A stretch of 64,000 nt of DNA from an uncultured Bacteroidales bacterium (lineage in GTDB: Bacteria > Bacteroidota > Bacteroidia > Bacteroidales > Muribaculaceae). The stretch spans positions 1 to 64,000 of the forward strand of contig CALZTY010000006.1 in the NCBI GenBank assembly GCA_945829225.1, read 5' to 3'. The position numbers and the translations under genes were made by a program. The notes below the pieces were generated by a model. It worked only from the letters and a program-made list of their open reading frames with translations. It was not told the DNA's origin and did not search any database. Below are positions 45,376 through 54,128 of the stretch, one piece after another (position 1 is the first letter of the stretch; every line of letters starts with the position of its first letter).

Positions 45376-45424
45376 AATGAAAGTGGTCGGAATGTCACTA
45401 AAAAAGTGAGATTCCGACCACTTT
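45376..45424. repeat. Right 49-bp hairpin repeat of ATPase 3 cassette
   Basis: Exact copy of 43801-43849. It lies upstream of the ATPase promoter and 28 bp from the stop of the next gene. Confidence 0.95.
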
Positions 45425-45452
45425 GGTGGGTTTATTGATAATATTTTGTCTG

Positions 45453-45965
45453 TTACTCGAGTTCGCTGAGTGCAGGCAAGAGGGGCTCGCAGCCGGGGAA
45501 GCCGGCGCGGATGAGGGCGTTGACGGCGGCGGTGTCAGCCTCGGCTTGGGCGACGCTCATAGGCAGGCGATACATCGCCGTGAGAGGCGAGCGAGCGACG
45601 ATGCGCTCGCGCAACTGTGCCCGCGAGGGCGTGCCCGCGAGGGCGGCATACTCGTCGTAGGTGTAGGAGGTGAATGCCACATGCAAGCCTATGCCGCGGC
45701 GGTCAAGGAGGTAGCCCTCGGCGAGGGCGAGCGGACGGCGCGAGTGCTTGATGTCGCTCACAGCGGGATATGAGGCTATCTCGCCACGACTGTCGAGGGT
45801 GACGGGCACCAGGGCGGCATAGTCGCCGGAGGTGCGATAGACGATGGCGTCGGGCGCGGTAGCGGTTGCCGGGCGAGCGGGGGTCGCGGCGACCGGTGCC
45901 GCGCTGTCAGTGGTCTTGCAACCCATCAGCACCAGGACTGCTATTACAAAATATATTACCTTCAT
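45453..45965 (-). CDS. Small lipoprotein downstream of C10 peptidase 1
   Basis: A 170-aa predicted lipoprotein (signal ending in VLMGC, Cys16) followed by an Ala/Pro/Thr-rich linker (about 20-40) and a compact domain with no motif that I recognise (PLALAEGYLLDRRGIGLHVAF; TAMYRLPMSVAQAEAD). It starts 2 bp after the peptidase stop, so the two are cotranscribed. Neighbourhood suggests a helper or inhibitor of the peptidase, as known for Bacteroides C10 peptidases with adjacent inhibitors, but no sequence match shows this. Confidence 0.7.
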   Translation of the reverse strand: MKVIYFVIAVLVLMGCKTTDSAAPVAATPARPATATAPDAIVYRTSGDYAALVPVTLDSRGEIASYPAVSDIKHSRRPLALAEGYLLDRRGIGLHVAFTSYTYDEYAALAGTPSRAQLRERIVARSPLTAMYRLPMSVAQAEADTAAVNALIRAGFPGCEPLLPALSELE

Positions 45966-45967
45966 AA

Positions 45968-48457
45968 TCAGCGAATTGCAATGCGTGCGGTGTGGGTGGC
46001 AGTGGCGGTTGAGACGCTCAGGATGTAGATGCCGGCGGGGAGAGAGTCGGTGGCGATATCGGCAGTGGAACCCGAAGCGGCTGCTGTGCGCACAGCGATG
46101 CCGGCGGCATTGTAGAGGCTCAGGGCGGTGATGGCGTCGGGCGCGAGCACGTGGATGGCATCGGCACCGACCGAGATGTCAAAGCCCTCGGCGACGGCAT
46201 CAGCCACGCCCGCGGGGTCGCCGACATAGAACTGTATATCGTTGGTGTATTTCCAGGTGTCGGTGCTGTACTGCATCCTGATACAGCAGTCATCGCCCGG
46301 CTCGGCAAAAAATTCGATGGTGAAGGGTACCTCGGTGACCTTGTCCTCGGTGACCCAGCAATAGTCGATATATGCGCTCTCGTCAAGGCGATATTTGCCG
46401 GTCTTGGAATTGAAATGCCCGACGCGAGCAAACATCCAATCGGTGAAATAGCCGGAGGTACATTCCAGCAATGCAACAAGGTCGACAGTGCCGGCGCATA
46501 CATTAGCCTCGGCGATGGGTACGCCGTTGTAGGTCACACCGACGAGTCGCACCTCGGTCGTCACCTCGGGTTCGGCAGTGATGGTGACCGGCACAACAGG
46601 CGATATGAATTGGAAATAAGCGCCACGCGCCCATGCAAGCACCAACAGGTAATCGCCGGCAGCCACGTTGTAGAAATTCCCGGCAAATTCATAGGTGCCA
46701 TGCTCGCCAGAGAGCAGGTTTACCTCGGTGCCATCCCAGGAGGCTACTAACTCGGTAAACTCGGTATTCACCAGCAGCGGAATGATGGCATCGTCGAAGT
46801 CGACACCATTGTTGGTGATGGTGGCTCCGAGGTAGAAGTCACGGTCGACATATAGCGGACTCTTGATTTCTATGTCGTCGGTAGCGATGTCAATATTCGG
46901 GCTTTCTTCTTCGACAAAAGTGAGTTTGTTGCCCGACTTGGTCATGCGAAGCGCCTTACAGCAGCCATACATCACATCGACAATGCCTGATTTGTTCAAG
47001 TCTGAACACTCATAGGCAGGTTGCACGATATATGTGCCGTCGGCAAGCGATGAAAATTTAGAAGTAGAAACACCGACACTGTTAAAGTTGAAATAGCCTG
47101 AGGGACTGTCAAAGCGGTAGTTTACACCTTTTAAGTACTCATAGTAGTTGACATCGACACCGGTGAGTTGCACACCAAGACTGATCATGCAGGACTCGCC
47201 AAATGTCGAAGAAATGACTAATTGTCCGAATGAGAACGGCACATCAACGCCGGTGGCGATGGTCACTTCGTCCTCGTTGACACCGAAGGGGCTACGAGAG
47301 GATACATCCAAGGAGTATGCCTCGGAGGTGTCGGCGGGATTGATGTTGATGATGGCGCTCTGATTGATATTGAAGCCGGCACCCGAGCCGCCGATGCCCA
47401 TTGCCGGGGGATTCAGTGCCGACACGCGGAAGTAGCCGTCGGAAGTGCCGCCCCAGCCCCAATTCATGTGGAAATATCCACCCTCCTGGTAGCCGTCGCA
47501 CACAAAGGCGTGGCCGCCCTGGGAACTCTGAGCGTCATAATATACGGGACGCGATGCCGCCAACTCGTTGTATAGCAGGTCTTCCCACTGGGCAGTCGTA
47601 TATGGCAGACGTTCGACCTTGCGCATCGAGCGATTGTAACCGAAGTACTTGCACAACGCAATAGGCACTTCAAATGAGTATGCATATGATGCCACGCTGC
47701 TGTAGACCATATTCACACCCACGCCGGCTGCATAGGACAACTCTGCCACTGCCTGGGCTTGCTCGTCGGTATACTCGACACCATAACCATAACTCGGGAG
47801 CATATCGTCCCAGTCAAAGGTGACGGTGCTGAAATCTAGCGAGAGCGTGACATCGTTGCCGCCTATATTGGTGGTATAAGTGTTTGTTCCCTGACCGGTT
47901 GTGGGATATTTGTGATAATTCATAATTTGTGCCATGGCGGTGGCGACACAGCCCACGACACATTGGTATTCTCCATCCATGGGGCACATGGCATTGTAAG
48001 GCTCTGTCTGTGACCATTTTGTAGTTATCAACGGCTCGATGTCGTGGCGTTGGGGAGCCTCACACGGCACCTGCACACCGACAGGGGCGCCGGCGGCGAC
48101 TGCCGCGGCTATCTCGCCTTGGTAATCGGCGAGGAAGGCGCGCATATTCTCGGGCATCGCCTCGGGGTCAAATGCCCCGGCATCCGAGTAGCCCAACACC
48201 GGCACGGCGCAGTCATCGGCGGCGGTTATCACAAAGCCAGCGTCGCCAAAATTGAAGATGTAGAAAGCATTGACGCCATCCTGCGTAGCGGTGTAAGCCA
48301 ACTGAGGCGCTGCCGTGGCGACGCGAGCCGGCATGCGAGCGACCCCTCGGCTGACAAATTCACAGGCAGCGTTCCGCGCCTGCTCAACCGAAATTTGCTC
48401 GCCGCGCAATCCCACGGCTGTCATCAGCAATAGTACACTGAGAAAAATTTTCTTCAT
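45968..48457 (-). CDS. C10 (streptopain-like) cysteine peptidase 1
   Basis: An 829-aa secreted cysteine peptidase. The signal peptide covers about 1-19. An N-terminal Spi-like pro-domain (about 20-130) inhibits the zymogen in this family. The catalytic Cys170 is in VVGCVATAMAQIMNYHKYP and His316 in GGHAFVCDGY, followed by FHMNWGWGG. A long beta-rich C-terminal region ends in a domain with LSLYNAAGIAVRTAAAS and PAGIYILSVS, typical of type IX secretion sorting signals. It should be exported to the cell surface or medium. A small lipoprotein follows 2 bp downstream, and the promoter is at 48475-48482. Confidence 0.92.
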   Translation of the reverse strand: MKKIFLSVLLLMTAVGLRGEQISVEQARNAACEFVSRGVARMPARVATAAPQLAYTATQDGVNAFYIFNFGDAGFVITAADDCAVPVLGYSDAGAFDPEAMPENMRAFLADYQGEIAAAVAAGAPVGVQVPCEAPQRHDIEPLITTKWSQTEPYNAMCPMDGEYQCVVGCVATAMAQIMNYHKYPTTGQGTNTYTTNIGGNDVTLSLDFSTVTFDWDDMLPSYGYGVEYTDEQAQAVAELSYAAGVGVNMVYSSVASYAYSFEVPIALCKYFGYNRSMRKVERLPYTTAQWEDLLYNELAASRPVYYDAQSSQGGHAFVCDGYQEGGYFHMNWGWGGTSDGYFRVSALNPPAMGIGGSGAGFNINQSAIININPADTSEAYSLDVSSRSPFGVNEDEVTIATGVDVPFSFGQLVISSTFGESCMISLGVQLTGVDVNYYEYLKGVNYRFDSPSGYFNFNSVGVSTSKFSSLADGTYIVQPAYECSDLNKSGIVDVMYGCCKALRMTKSGNKLTFVEEESPNIDIATDDIEIKSPLYVDRDFYLGATITNNGVDFDDAIIPLLVNTEFTELVASWDGTEVNLLSGEHGTYEFAGNFYNVAAGDYLLVLAWARGAYFQFISPVVPVTITAEPEVTTEVRLVGVTYNGVPIAEANVCAGTVDLVALLECTSGYFTDWMFARVGHFNSKTGKYRLDESAYIDYCWVTEDKVTEVPFTIEFFAEPGDDCCIRMQYSTDTWKYTNDIQFYVGDPAGVADAVAEGFDISVGADAIHVLAPDAITALSLYNAAGIAVRTAAASGSTADIATDSLPAGIYILSVSTATATHTARIAIR

Positions 48458-48474
48458 AGTAGAGTAATTTTTCG

Positions 48475-48482
48475 CAAAGATA
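48475..48482 (-). promoter_or_regulatory. -7 element of the C10 peptidase 1 operon
   Basis: Minus-strand TATCTTTG, 18 bp before the ATG at 48457. Confidence 0.6.
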
Positions 48483-48532
48483 CAACAAAATCGCTATAAA
48501 TATATACATTTTGACAAAAAACTTGCCACCTT

Positions 48533-48570
48533 GATAAAAAACTGAGGGCGACACTGCGGTGCCGCCCTCG
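48533..48570 (-). terminator. Intrinsic terminator of the amylase operon
   Basis: GAGGGCG (48544-48550) pairs with CGCCCTC (48563-48569); on the minus strand a T-run follows. It ends the unit made of the amylase and the starch-binding protein. Confidence 0.85.
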
Positions 48571-48591
48571 TTGTCTATATCGTGAGATTGA

Positions 48592-50166
48592 TTATCGGAT
48601 GATGACGGTGGTGGCTGAGTTGCCGACTACCTTGATGTAGGCGTTGCCCGCGGCAGGAGCGTCGACACGCACGCCCTGGAGGTTGTAGTAAACGGCGGGG
48701 GTGTCGGCGTTGTCAACTTGCAGCACCTGCACGCCATCGACATACTGTCCGGTGAAGCCGGCAGATGTGTAGATGCCATAGTTGACCAATTCGAGGTCCT
48801 TGGTCTGGTAAGCGCCTTGCTTGGAGAAGATACACATCAACTTGGGGGCGGCGTTGTCACATGTGAAGGAGTAGCGATAGTATCCGGTGGAGGCATCGAA
48901 GGTCATCGGGGTGCCGGGCCAGGTGCCACCGGAGTAGTTGCGGTTGTCTTCGGCTTCATCCCACACCCAGGTGTAGACGTTGCTCCACGAGGTCGATGCG
49001 TCGTTGAAGTAGATGACATAGTTGCCGTCAACGGGTTCGGGATCGGGAGTGGGGTCAGGATCGGGAGTAGGATCGGGGTCGGGAGTTGGATCGGGGTCAG
49101 GCAGCGGGTCGACCGAGCCGGTGCGCATCGCGCCCACCGAAGCCAGGGCATAGGTGATGGTGTCGATGTCGTCCTTCTCGTGGCTGGTGGAGTTGTCCTT
49201 GGCATACTCCTCAAAGACGTGGTCGACCATAGAGGGGTCAAAGGGGCAGCAGTCGATGCCGCTCTCGCCGCGAGTGCCGACAACGCGCACGCCGATGCCG
49301 TTAGCCTCGAGCCATTCGCGAGTGATACCGAGGGCGCTCAGGGGAATTTGCATCTCGAAGAACGAGTCAAACGAGGTATCGTGGTCTTTCAAACCCTCGG
49401 GGGTGCCTGCCATCAGGTTGTCGTAGTTCTCGGCATCGTAGATGTTGTTGATAATCGAGGGGTCAGATACCAGGGTGGTAGCGTCACTCCACTCGGCATA
49501 TGTTTTTTGGCGCCACAGGTGTGAGGGTGCAAAGCCCTCAGCCATAGCATATTTGACACCGATATTTTGGAAAAGTTGGCAGTGCGAGCCGTAGTCGGTG
49601 TTGCCGGCGGCATCGGCGGCGGTGAACATGGCGGGCGAGCCCAAGCCTACCTTTGCGCTCATGAAGAAGAGGTGGTCGACATGCTCGCCGAATATCACAC
49701 CGTTGTCGGCATTATTGCCCCAAATGAAGCGACCGTCGTTGAGCATACCGGTCATGCCCACGGCTGCGGGGTTGACGCTGATAGCGACGATGATGGGTAC
49801 ATCGCCCACGCGACCGTAATCGGTGAGGGGACCGTCGCCGGGACGTGCCCAAGTGTCGCCGGTGTTACACATTTGCCAAGCGAGATAGAGGTTGGTGTCG
49901 TCCCAAGCAGCATACACGGCATAGAGGTCGACCACGCAATTCTCGTGGCTGCCGTGGAAGGCGTTGCACATGTCGTTGGCGCCACAGGTGGCAACGATGA
50001 GGTTGTCGCTCCAGTCGCTGAAGGAGCCGTCGATGGTGATAGAGGCTGCAGCGCCCACGGCATCATTGGGGTTGGTGGAATAGTAGGCACGAGTCTCGAC
50101 CGGTGCCTGAGCGGTGGCAACCGTTGCAGCGGCAGCCATCAGCAAGGTGGTTGCTATCTTTTTCAT
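48592..50166 (-). CDS. Secreted starch-binding protein with CBM26-like module
   Basis: A 524-aa secreted protein (signal about 1-19, ending ATAQA). The N-terminal half (about 35-340) resembles a DOMON/CBM9-like beta sandwich (SITIDGSFSDWSDNLIVAT), with no catalytic motif. A DPDPTPDPDPTP linker (about 355-380) leads to a CBM26-like starch-binding module (VIYFNDASTSWSNVYTWVWD, then GGTWPGTPM). The end, AVYYNLQGVRV to TTVIIR, looks like a type IX sorting domain. The start overlaps the amylase stop (TAATG), so the two are translated together. It probably holds starch for the enzyme. Confidence 0.85.
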   Translation of the reverse strand: MKKIATTLLMAAAATVATAQAPVETRAYYSTNPNDAVGAAASITIDGSFSDWSDNLIVATCGANDMCNAFHGSHENCVVDLYAVYAAWDDTNLYLAWQMCNTGDTWARPGDGPLTDYGRVGDVPIIVAISVNPAAVGMTGMLNDGRFIWGNNADNGVIFGEHVDHLFFMSAKVGLGSPAMFTAADAAGNTDYGSHCQLFQNIGVKYAMAEGFAPSHLWRQKTYAEWSDATTLVSDPSIINNIYDAENYDNLMAGTPEGLKDHDTSFDSFFEMQIPLSALGITREWLEANGIGVRVVGTRGESGIDCCPFDPSMVDHVFEEYAKDNSTSHEKDDIDTITYALASVGAMRTGSVDPLPDPDPTPDPDPTPDPDPTPDPEPVDGNYVIYFNDASTSWSNVYTWVWDEAEDNRNYSGGTWPGTPMTFDASTGYYRYSFTCDNAAPKLMCIFSKQGAYQTKDLELVNYGIYTSAGFTGQYVDGVQVLQVDNADTPAVYYNLQGVRVDAPAAGNAYIKVVGNSATTVIIR

Positions 50167-53096
50167 TATAGAACTACTTTGGAGGATTGTACAATGTAGA
50201 AGCCGCGCGGCAACTCAATCTCGTTGATACCTACGTGGAGGTCGACGGGGAATGTCACACCGTCGGCACGAGCGATGGTGATAGTGCAGGCATCGGGGGT
50301 CTCGACCACCAGGACACCGGCGCGGGTGTAAATGCGGAGGTCCGAGGCAACGATGTCGTCAACGCTATTGTAATAAGTGCCGGTGAAACCTGTCGAGGTG
50401 TAGATGCCGTTGTTGACAAACTCGAGGTCGGCGGTCTTAGTGCCGGAGCCGTTGTTGAAGATAATCATCATCGCTGGGTTGGCATCGGTGACGGTGCAAG
50501 AGAAGATATAGTAGCCCGAGACGGGGTCGATATCCATAGCCTTGCCGGGCCATGAGCCGGCGTAGGTCTTGTTGCCGTTGTTCTTGTCCCACACATATAC
50601 ATAGGGGGTGCTCCAGTTGGAGGCGGAGTTGTCGAAGTAGGCGGTGTAGGAAGTGGGGTCGGAGGGGTTGGGATCGGGAGTGGGCTCGATTTCGCCGGCG
50701 CCCTCGATGGTCTTGACATAACCGTCGGCATTGTAGTAGCCGCCGTTGACATATTCCCAGCCGTTGCTATCGGTCTGGCTGGAGCCGTTGTTGAAGATGA
50801 CCTTGCCGCTCACGACAGCCGAGCCGGTGTACTGCCACTTCCACACCTTGTTGCCGAGGTATGTGAGGGCTTGACCGGGCCAAGAGCCGCCGGTGAAGTT
50901 GGCGCCGGAGGTCCAAATCCAAGCATTGACATTGGTCCAGCCGTTGGTAGCCTCGAAGAATACGGCTTGCTCGCCTTCGCTCATCGAGGGGGTGATGGGC
51001 TCGTCGGGTTCTTCGACGGTGCCACCACCGCCACCACCCTCGGAGGTGTCGCGCACGGTCTCGGTATCCTCGGGTTCTTCGTTGCCGTCATATCCGGCTT
51101 GCTCAACGATTACGGGCGACGAGGTGTAGAGATACTTGCCGTCGGTGCCAATCTTGCCGGGGGCGGGAGTCTTGGAGGTAGAGAGCACATAGATGCGCAT
51201 ATTGCCCTTGCCCGAACATTCGGCGGTGAGGGTGCCGTTGGTGACGGTCTTGACGTCGCCGGTGATGACATCGGTGTATGTGCCGTTGAGGATGCCGGTG
51301 AAGGTGGAGTTACCGCTGATGGTCACCAGGGCATAAGAGTCGGTGTTGGCATCGACATAGCGGCGCTTGAAGGAGATGCTGCCCGAGCAGCCCTCGGTGG
51401 AGTACTGACCCTTGCGCAGGGCGGGTACAGCAGCGCGGATGAGGTTGAGTCGCTGGATGTGGAGTGCCAGGGGGTGAGACAGCGTTGCTGCCATATTGCC
51501 GGTGGCATTGGTGTATGCGGCAAAGTCGGTGACATCGACCGAGCCTTCGATATACCCGCCGAAGTAGGCGCGACCGGTGTCCTTGAGGGCTTCGATAGCG
51601 CCCTTGTCAATGATAGCGCCGGCACGGAACTCGATTTCGGAGCCGTAGTAGAGGCAGGGGATGCCGCGGAAGGTAAACATCAGCGACATATTCTCGGCAT
51701 AAGCGTCAACGCCCCAACTGAAGCGGTGGGAGTCGTCGCCATTGGGAGCATAGTCGTGCGAGTCGACGTAAACGACATTGTAACGGGCGTCGTTGTAGAG
51801 GTCGTCCTCGGTGCGCACGGTGAAGGCATTGGCAGCGTTGCGGAAGCGCCAGTGCATGGGGAAGTCGATGACCGACAAGCCCGAGTATTGCGAATAGTCC
51901 TCGGTGCGGTAATCGTTGCCGTTGAGCCAGGCGTTGTTGGAGCGGAGGAGGTTGTCGTGACCGCTATAGTCCTTGCCCTGAGCGAGTACCGACTGAGCGT
52001 TGGTCGCAGAGCCATATTCGCCCTCCATGACCACGCAGTTATCCCACTCGGCGGGGTCGTCGCTCCATGCATAGTTTTTGTCCTCCTTCCAGGTGTAGAA
52101 ACATGGCGAGCAGTTGTAGTTGTGACCGCGATAGATGACCTCCTCGGCGCGTGCACACACCTCGGTGTACATGAAGAAGGGAGCACCGCCACGCTTGTCT
52201 TTGTACTGCTCGGCGGCAGCGCTCAAGCCGGGGATGAATGCCTTGTTGAAGGTGAGTCGCGATATGTGACCGCCGGTGTCGATGCGGAAGCCGTCGACGC
52301 CCATGGCGATGAACTTGGTGTAGCAGTCGATGATGTAGTTGTAGACTGCGGGGTTCTCGGTGTTGAGGTCGACGCAGTCGCCGGCGATTTGACCCCACCA
52401 GCGCGAGGAGTCGTCCCAGCCCCAGTTGTTACCCACGTGGTGCCAGTAGTTGTGGCTGTCGTGGTTGACACCGTCGACATTTTTCATCAGCGACAGGCGG
52501 GCGCTATACTGTTGACCGGCGGGGAGGCTGAAGTAGTTGGAGGGCAACTGGGTGTCGGGGTGAAACAACATCGAGGTGTTGATGTTGCTCAAATTCTTGG
52601 TGTAGTCCTTGACAAACATGGGGCAGAGGTGCTCCTCGCCGAAGTTGCCGGTGTGCTGGAACACAACGTCAAGGATAATCTTCATGCCGCGGGCATGTGC
52701 GGCATCAATGAGGTCTTGGAACTTGCAGTCGTCGCTCTCGTAGCGAGGGTCGACCTTGCCGAAGTTCATGGCGTGATAGCCGTGGTAGTCGAGACCGGAG
52801 GCATTCTCGACGATGGGGGTAATCCACACTGCGGTGAAGCCCAGCGCCTTGATGTAGTCCAATTTCTCGATAAGTCCTTTGAAGTCGCCACGCCACTCGG
52901 GGTCGTTGATGTTCTTGACACCGTCCCAGCAATAGGTGTTGTTGCTGTGGTCACCGTCGTAGAAACGCGTGGTGATGGCAAAATAGATAGTTTCATCGCG
53001 GAAGTCGGTACGATCTCCCACAAAAGTTGCTGCTGAGGCTCCGAGGGCAGTCACTGCCACTAAAGCACTACACAGCAGTTTCTTACAAAAATTCAT
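50166..53096 (-). CDS. Extracellular GH13 alpha-amylase with two CBM26-like modules
   Basis: A 976-aa secreted amylase. The signal peptide covers about 1-23. The GH13 barrel (about 27-560) shows ILDVVFQHTG (region I), MGVDGFRIDTGGH (nucleophile Asp273), FMYTEVCAR (acid/base Glu312) and VVYVDSHD (His447, Asp448). Two starch-binding modules follow (about 715-790 and 820-905; FTGGSWPGQ and YAGSWPGKA), then a C-terminal domain ending RGFYIVQSSKVVL, as in type IX secreted proteins. The gene makes an operon with the starch-binding protein. No susC/susD genes are in the window. Confidence 0.94.
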   Translation of the reverse strand: MNFCKKLLCSALVAVTALGASAATFVGDRTDFRDETIYFAITTRFYDGDHSNNTYCWDGVKNINDPEWRGDFKGLIEKLDYIKALGFTAVWITPIVENASGLDYHGYHAMNFGKVDPRYESDDCKFQDLIDAAHARGMKIILDVVFQHTGNFGEEHLCPMFVKDYTKNLSNINTSMLFHPDTQLPSNYFSLPAGQQYSARLSLMKNVDGVNHDSHNYWHHVGNNWGWDDSSRWWGQIAGDCVDLNTENPAVYNYIIDCYTKFIAMGVDGFRIDTGGHISRLTFNKAFIPGLSAAAEQYKDKRGGAPFFMYTEVCARAEEVIYRGHNYNCSPCFYTWKEDKNYAWSDDPAEWDNCVVMEGEYGSATNAQSVLAQGKDYSGHDNLLRSNNAWLNGNDYRTEDYSQYSGLSVIDFPMHWRFRNAANAFTVRTEDDLYNDARYNVVYVDSHDYAPNGDDSHRFSWGVDAYAENMSLMFTFRGIPCLYYGSEIEFRAGAIIDKGAIEALKDTGRAYFGGYIEGSVDVTDFAAYTNATGNMAATLSHPLALHIQRLNLIRAAVPALRKGQYSTEGCSGSISFKRRYVDANTDSYALVTISGNSTFTGILNGTYTDVITGDVKTVTNGTLTAECSGKGNMRIYVLSTSKTPAPGKIGTDGKYLYTSSPVIVEQAGYDGNEEPEDTETVRDTSEGGGGGGTVEEPDEPITPSMSEGEQAVFFEATNGWTNVNAWIWTSGANFTGGSWPGQALTYLGNKVWKWQYTGSAVVSGKVIFNNGSSQTDSNGWEYVNGGYYNADGYVKTIEGAGEIEPTPDPNPSDPTSYTAYFDNSASNWSTPYVYVWDKNNGNKTYAGSWPGKAMDIDPVSGYYIFSCTVTDANPAMMIIFNNGSGTKTADLEFVNNGIYTSTGFTGTYYNSVDDIVASDLRIYTRAGVLVVETPDACTITIARADGVTFPVDLHVGINEIELPRGFYIVQSSKVVL

Positions 53097-53341
53097 GGTA
53101 CTGAAACTTAAAATAAAGTGATAAGTAAAACAAAAGTGATAAAAATATGGTGTAAAGGTACAAATTAATTATCAATAGCCCACTAAAATTAATATTATTT
53201 AAGAATTACGCAAAGGGTGTATTAACAGCGAGGGCGCGACTCCGGATGGGGTCGCGCTCTCTATGATATAAGGTATATAGTTCCCTTAACCCTTAACTAT
53301 AAACCCTAAACCATAAACTATAAACTATAAACCATAACCCC
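53097..53341. other. Spacer between yebC and the amylase operon
   Basis: Holds a GC-rich hairpin (53229-53260, arms GAGGGCGCGAC and GTCGCGCTCTC with one mismatch, no T-run), low-complexity ACTATAAACC words (53283-53340), and a weak minus-strand promoter-like TACCTTTA at about 53152-53159 that may serve the amylase. No gene is visible. Confidence 0.6.
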
Positions 53342-54082
53342 TTATTCCTCGGGCTCCTCAGCCATGTTGTGGAATACGTTCTGGACGTCCTCGTCGTCCT
53401 CGAGTTTTTCGAGGAGTTTGTTGATGGTCTCGCGTTGCTCGGGGGTAACTTCCTTGAGGTCGTTGGGGATGCGTTCAAATTCGCTGGAAACGATTTCGAA
53501 GCCATTCTCCTCGAGGTACTTCTGGATAGCGGGGAAGTCCTCAAATCCGCCATAGAGGGCGATGAGGGCGTTGCCTTCCTCGTCCTCGTCGGGTACGAGT
53601 TCGTCTACGCCGTAGTCGATGAGTTCGAGTTCGAGGTCTTCGAGTTCAACGCCGTCCTTGGGCTTGATTTTGAATACCGATTTGTGGTCGAAGAGGAAGG
53701 TGAGAGAGCCTTGAGTGCCGAGTGAGCCGCCGAATTTGGTGAAATACGAGCGGACGTTGGCAACGGTGCGGGTATTGTTGTCGGTAGCGGCTTCGACGAA
53801 GATTGCGATGCCGAAGGGGCCGTATCCTTCGTAGGTGATTTCCTTGTAGTCGCCGGCGTCCTTATCGGTCGCCTTCTTGATGGCGCGTTCGACGGTGTCT
53901 TTGGGCATATTTGCAGCCTTGGCGTTCTGCATGAGAGCGCGGAGGCGCGGGTTGGTGGATGGATCGGGACCACCGGCTTTGGCGGCGATGGTGATTTCTT
54001 TGCCTATGCGGGTGAAAGTTCTCGACATATTGCCCCAACGCTTGAGTTTGCGGGCTTTACGGTATTCAAATGCTCTTCCCAT
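53342..54082 (-). CDS. yebC: YebC/PmpR family protein
   Basis: A 246-aa protein of the YebC/PmpR family, DNA-binding regulators or, according to newer work on homologues, factors easing ribosome stalling. It shows MGRAFEYRKARKLKRWGNMS, then RIGKEITIAAKAGGPDPSTN, MPKDTVERAIKKA, EGYGPFGIAIFVEA and FTKFGGSLGTQGSLTFLF, all highly conserved. Length is normal. It follows pheT by 46 bp and ends in an acidic tail (LEDDEDVQNVFHN). Confidence 0.95.
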   Translation of the reverse strand: MGRAFEYRKARKLKRWGNMSRTFTRIGKEITIAAKAGGPDPSTNPRLRALMQNAKAANMPKDTVERAIKKATDKDAGDYKEITYEGYGPFGIAIFVEAATDNNTRTVANVRSYFTKFGGSLGTQGSLTFLFDHKSVFKIKPKDGVELEDLELELIDYGVDELVPDEDEEGNALIALYGGFEDFPAIQKYLEENGFEIVSSEFERIPNDLKEVTPEQRETINKLLEKLEDDEDVQNVFHNMAEEPEE

Positions 54083-54128
54083 TGGAGTAGTTTTTGAAAG
54101 TTGTTATTTATTATATGTATTATTGTAA

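Noticed and set aside
43801-45424. Reading the 49-bp hairpins as ordinary intrinsic terminators
   Set aside because: One copy lies upstream of the promoter, the copies are identical, and no T-run follows the stem; the usual terminators in this window look different.
50871-53036. A 721-codon open frame on the plus strand, antisense to the amylase
   Set aside because: It mirrors a well-supported amylase with all catalytic motifs, has low-complexity Val/Gly-rich content, and arises from the GC-biased codon use of the real gene.
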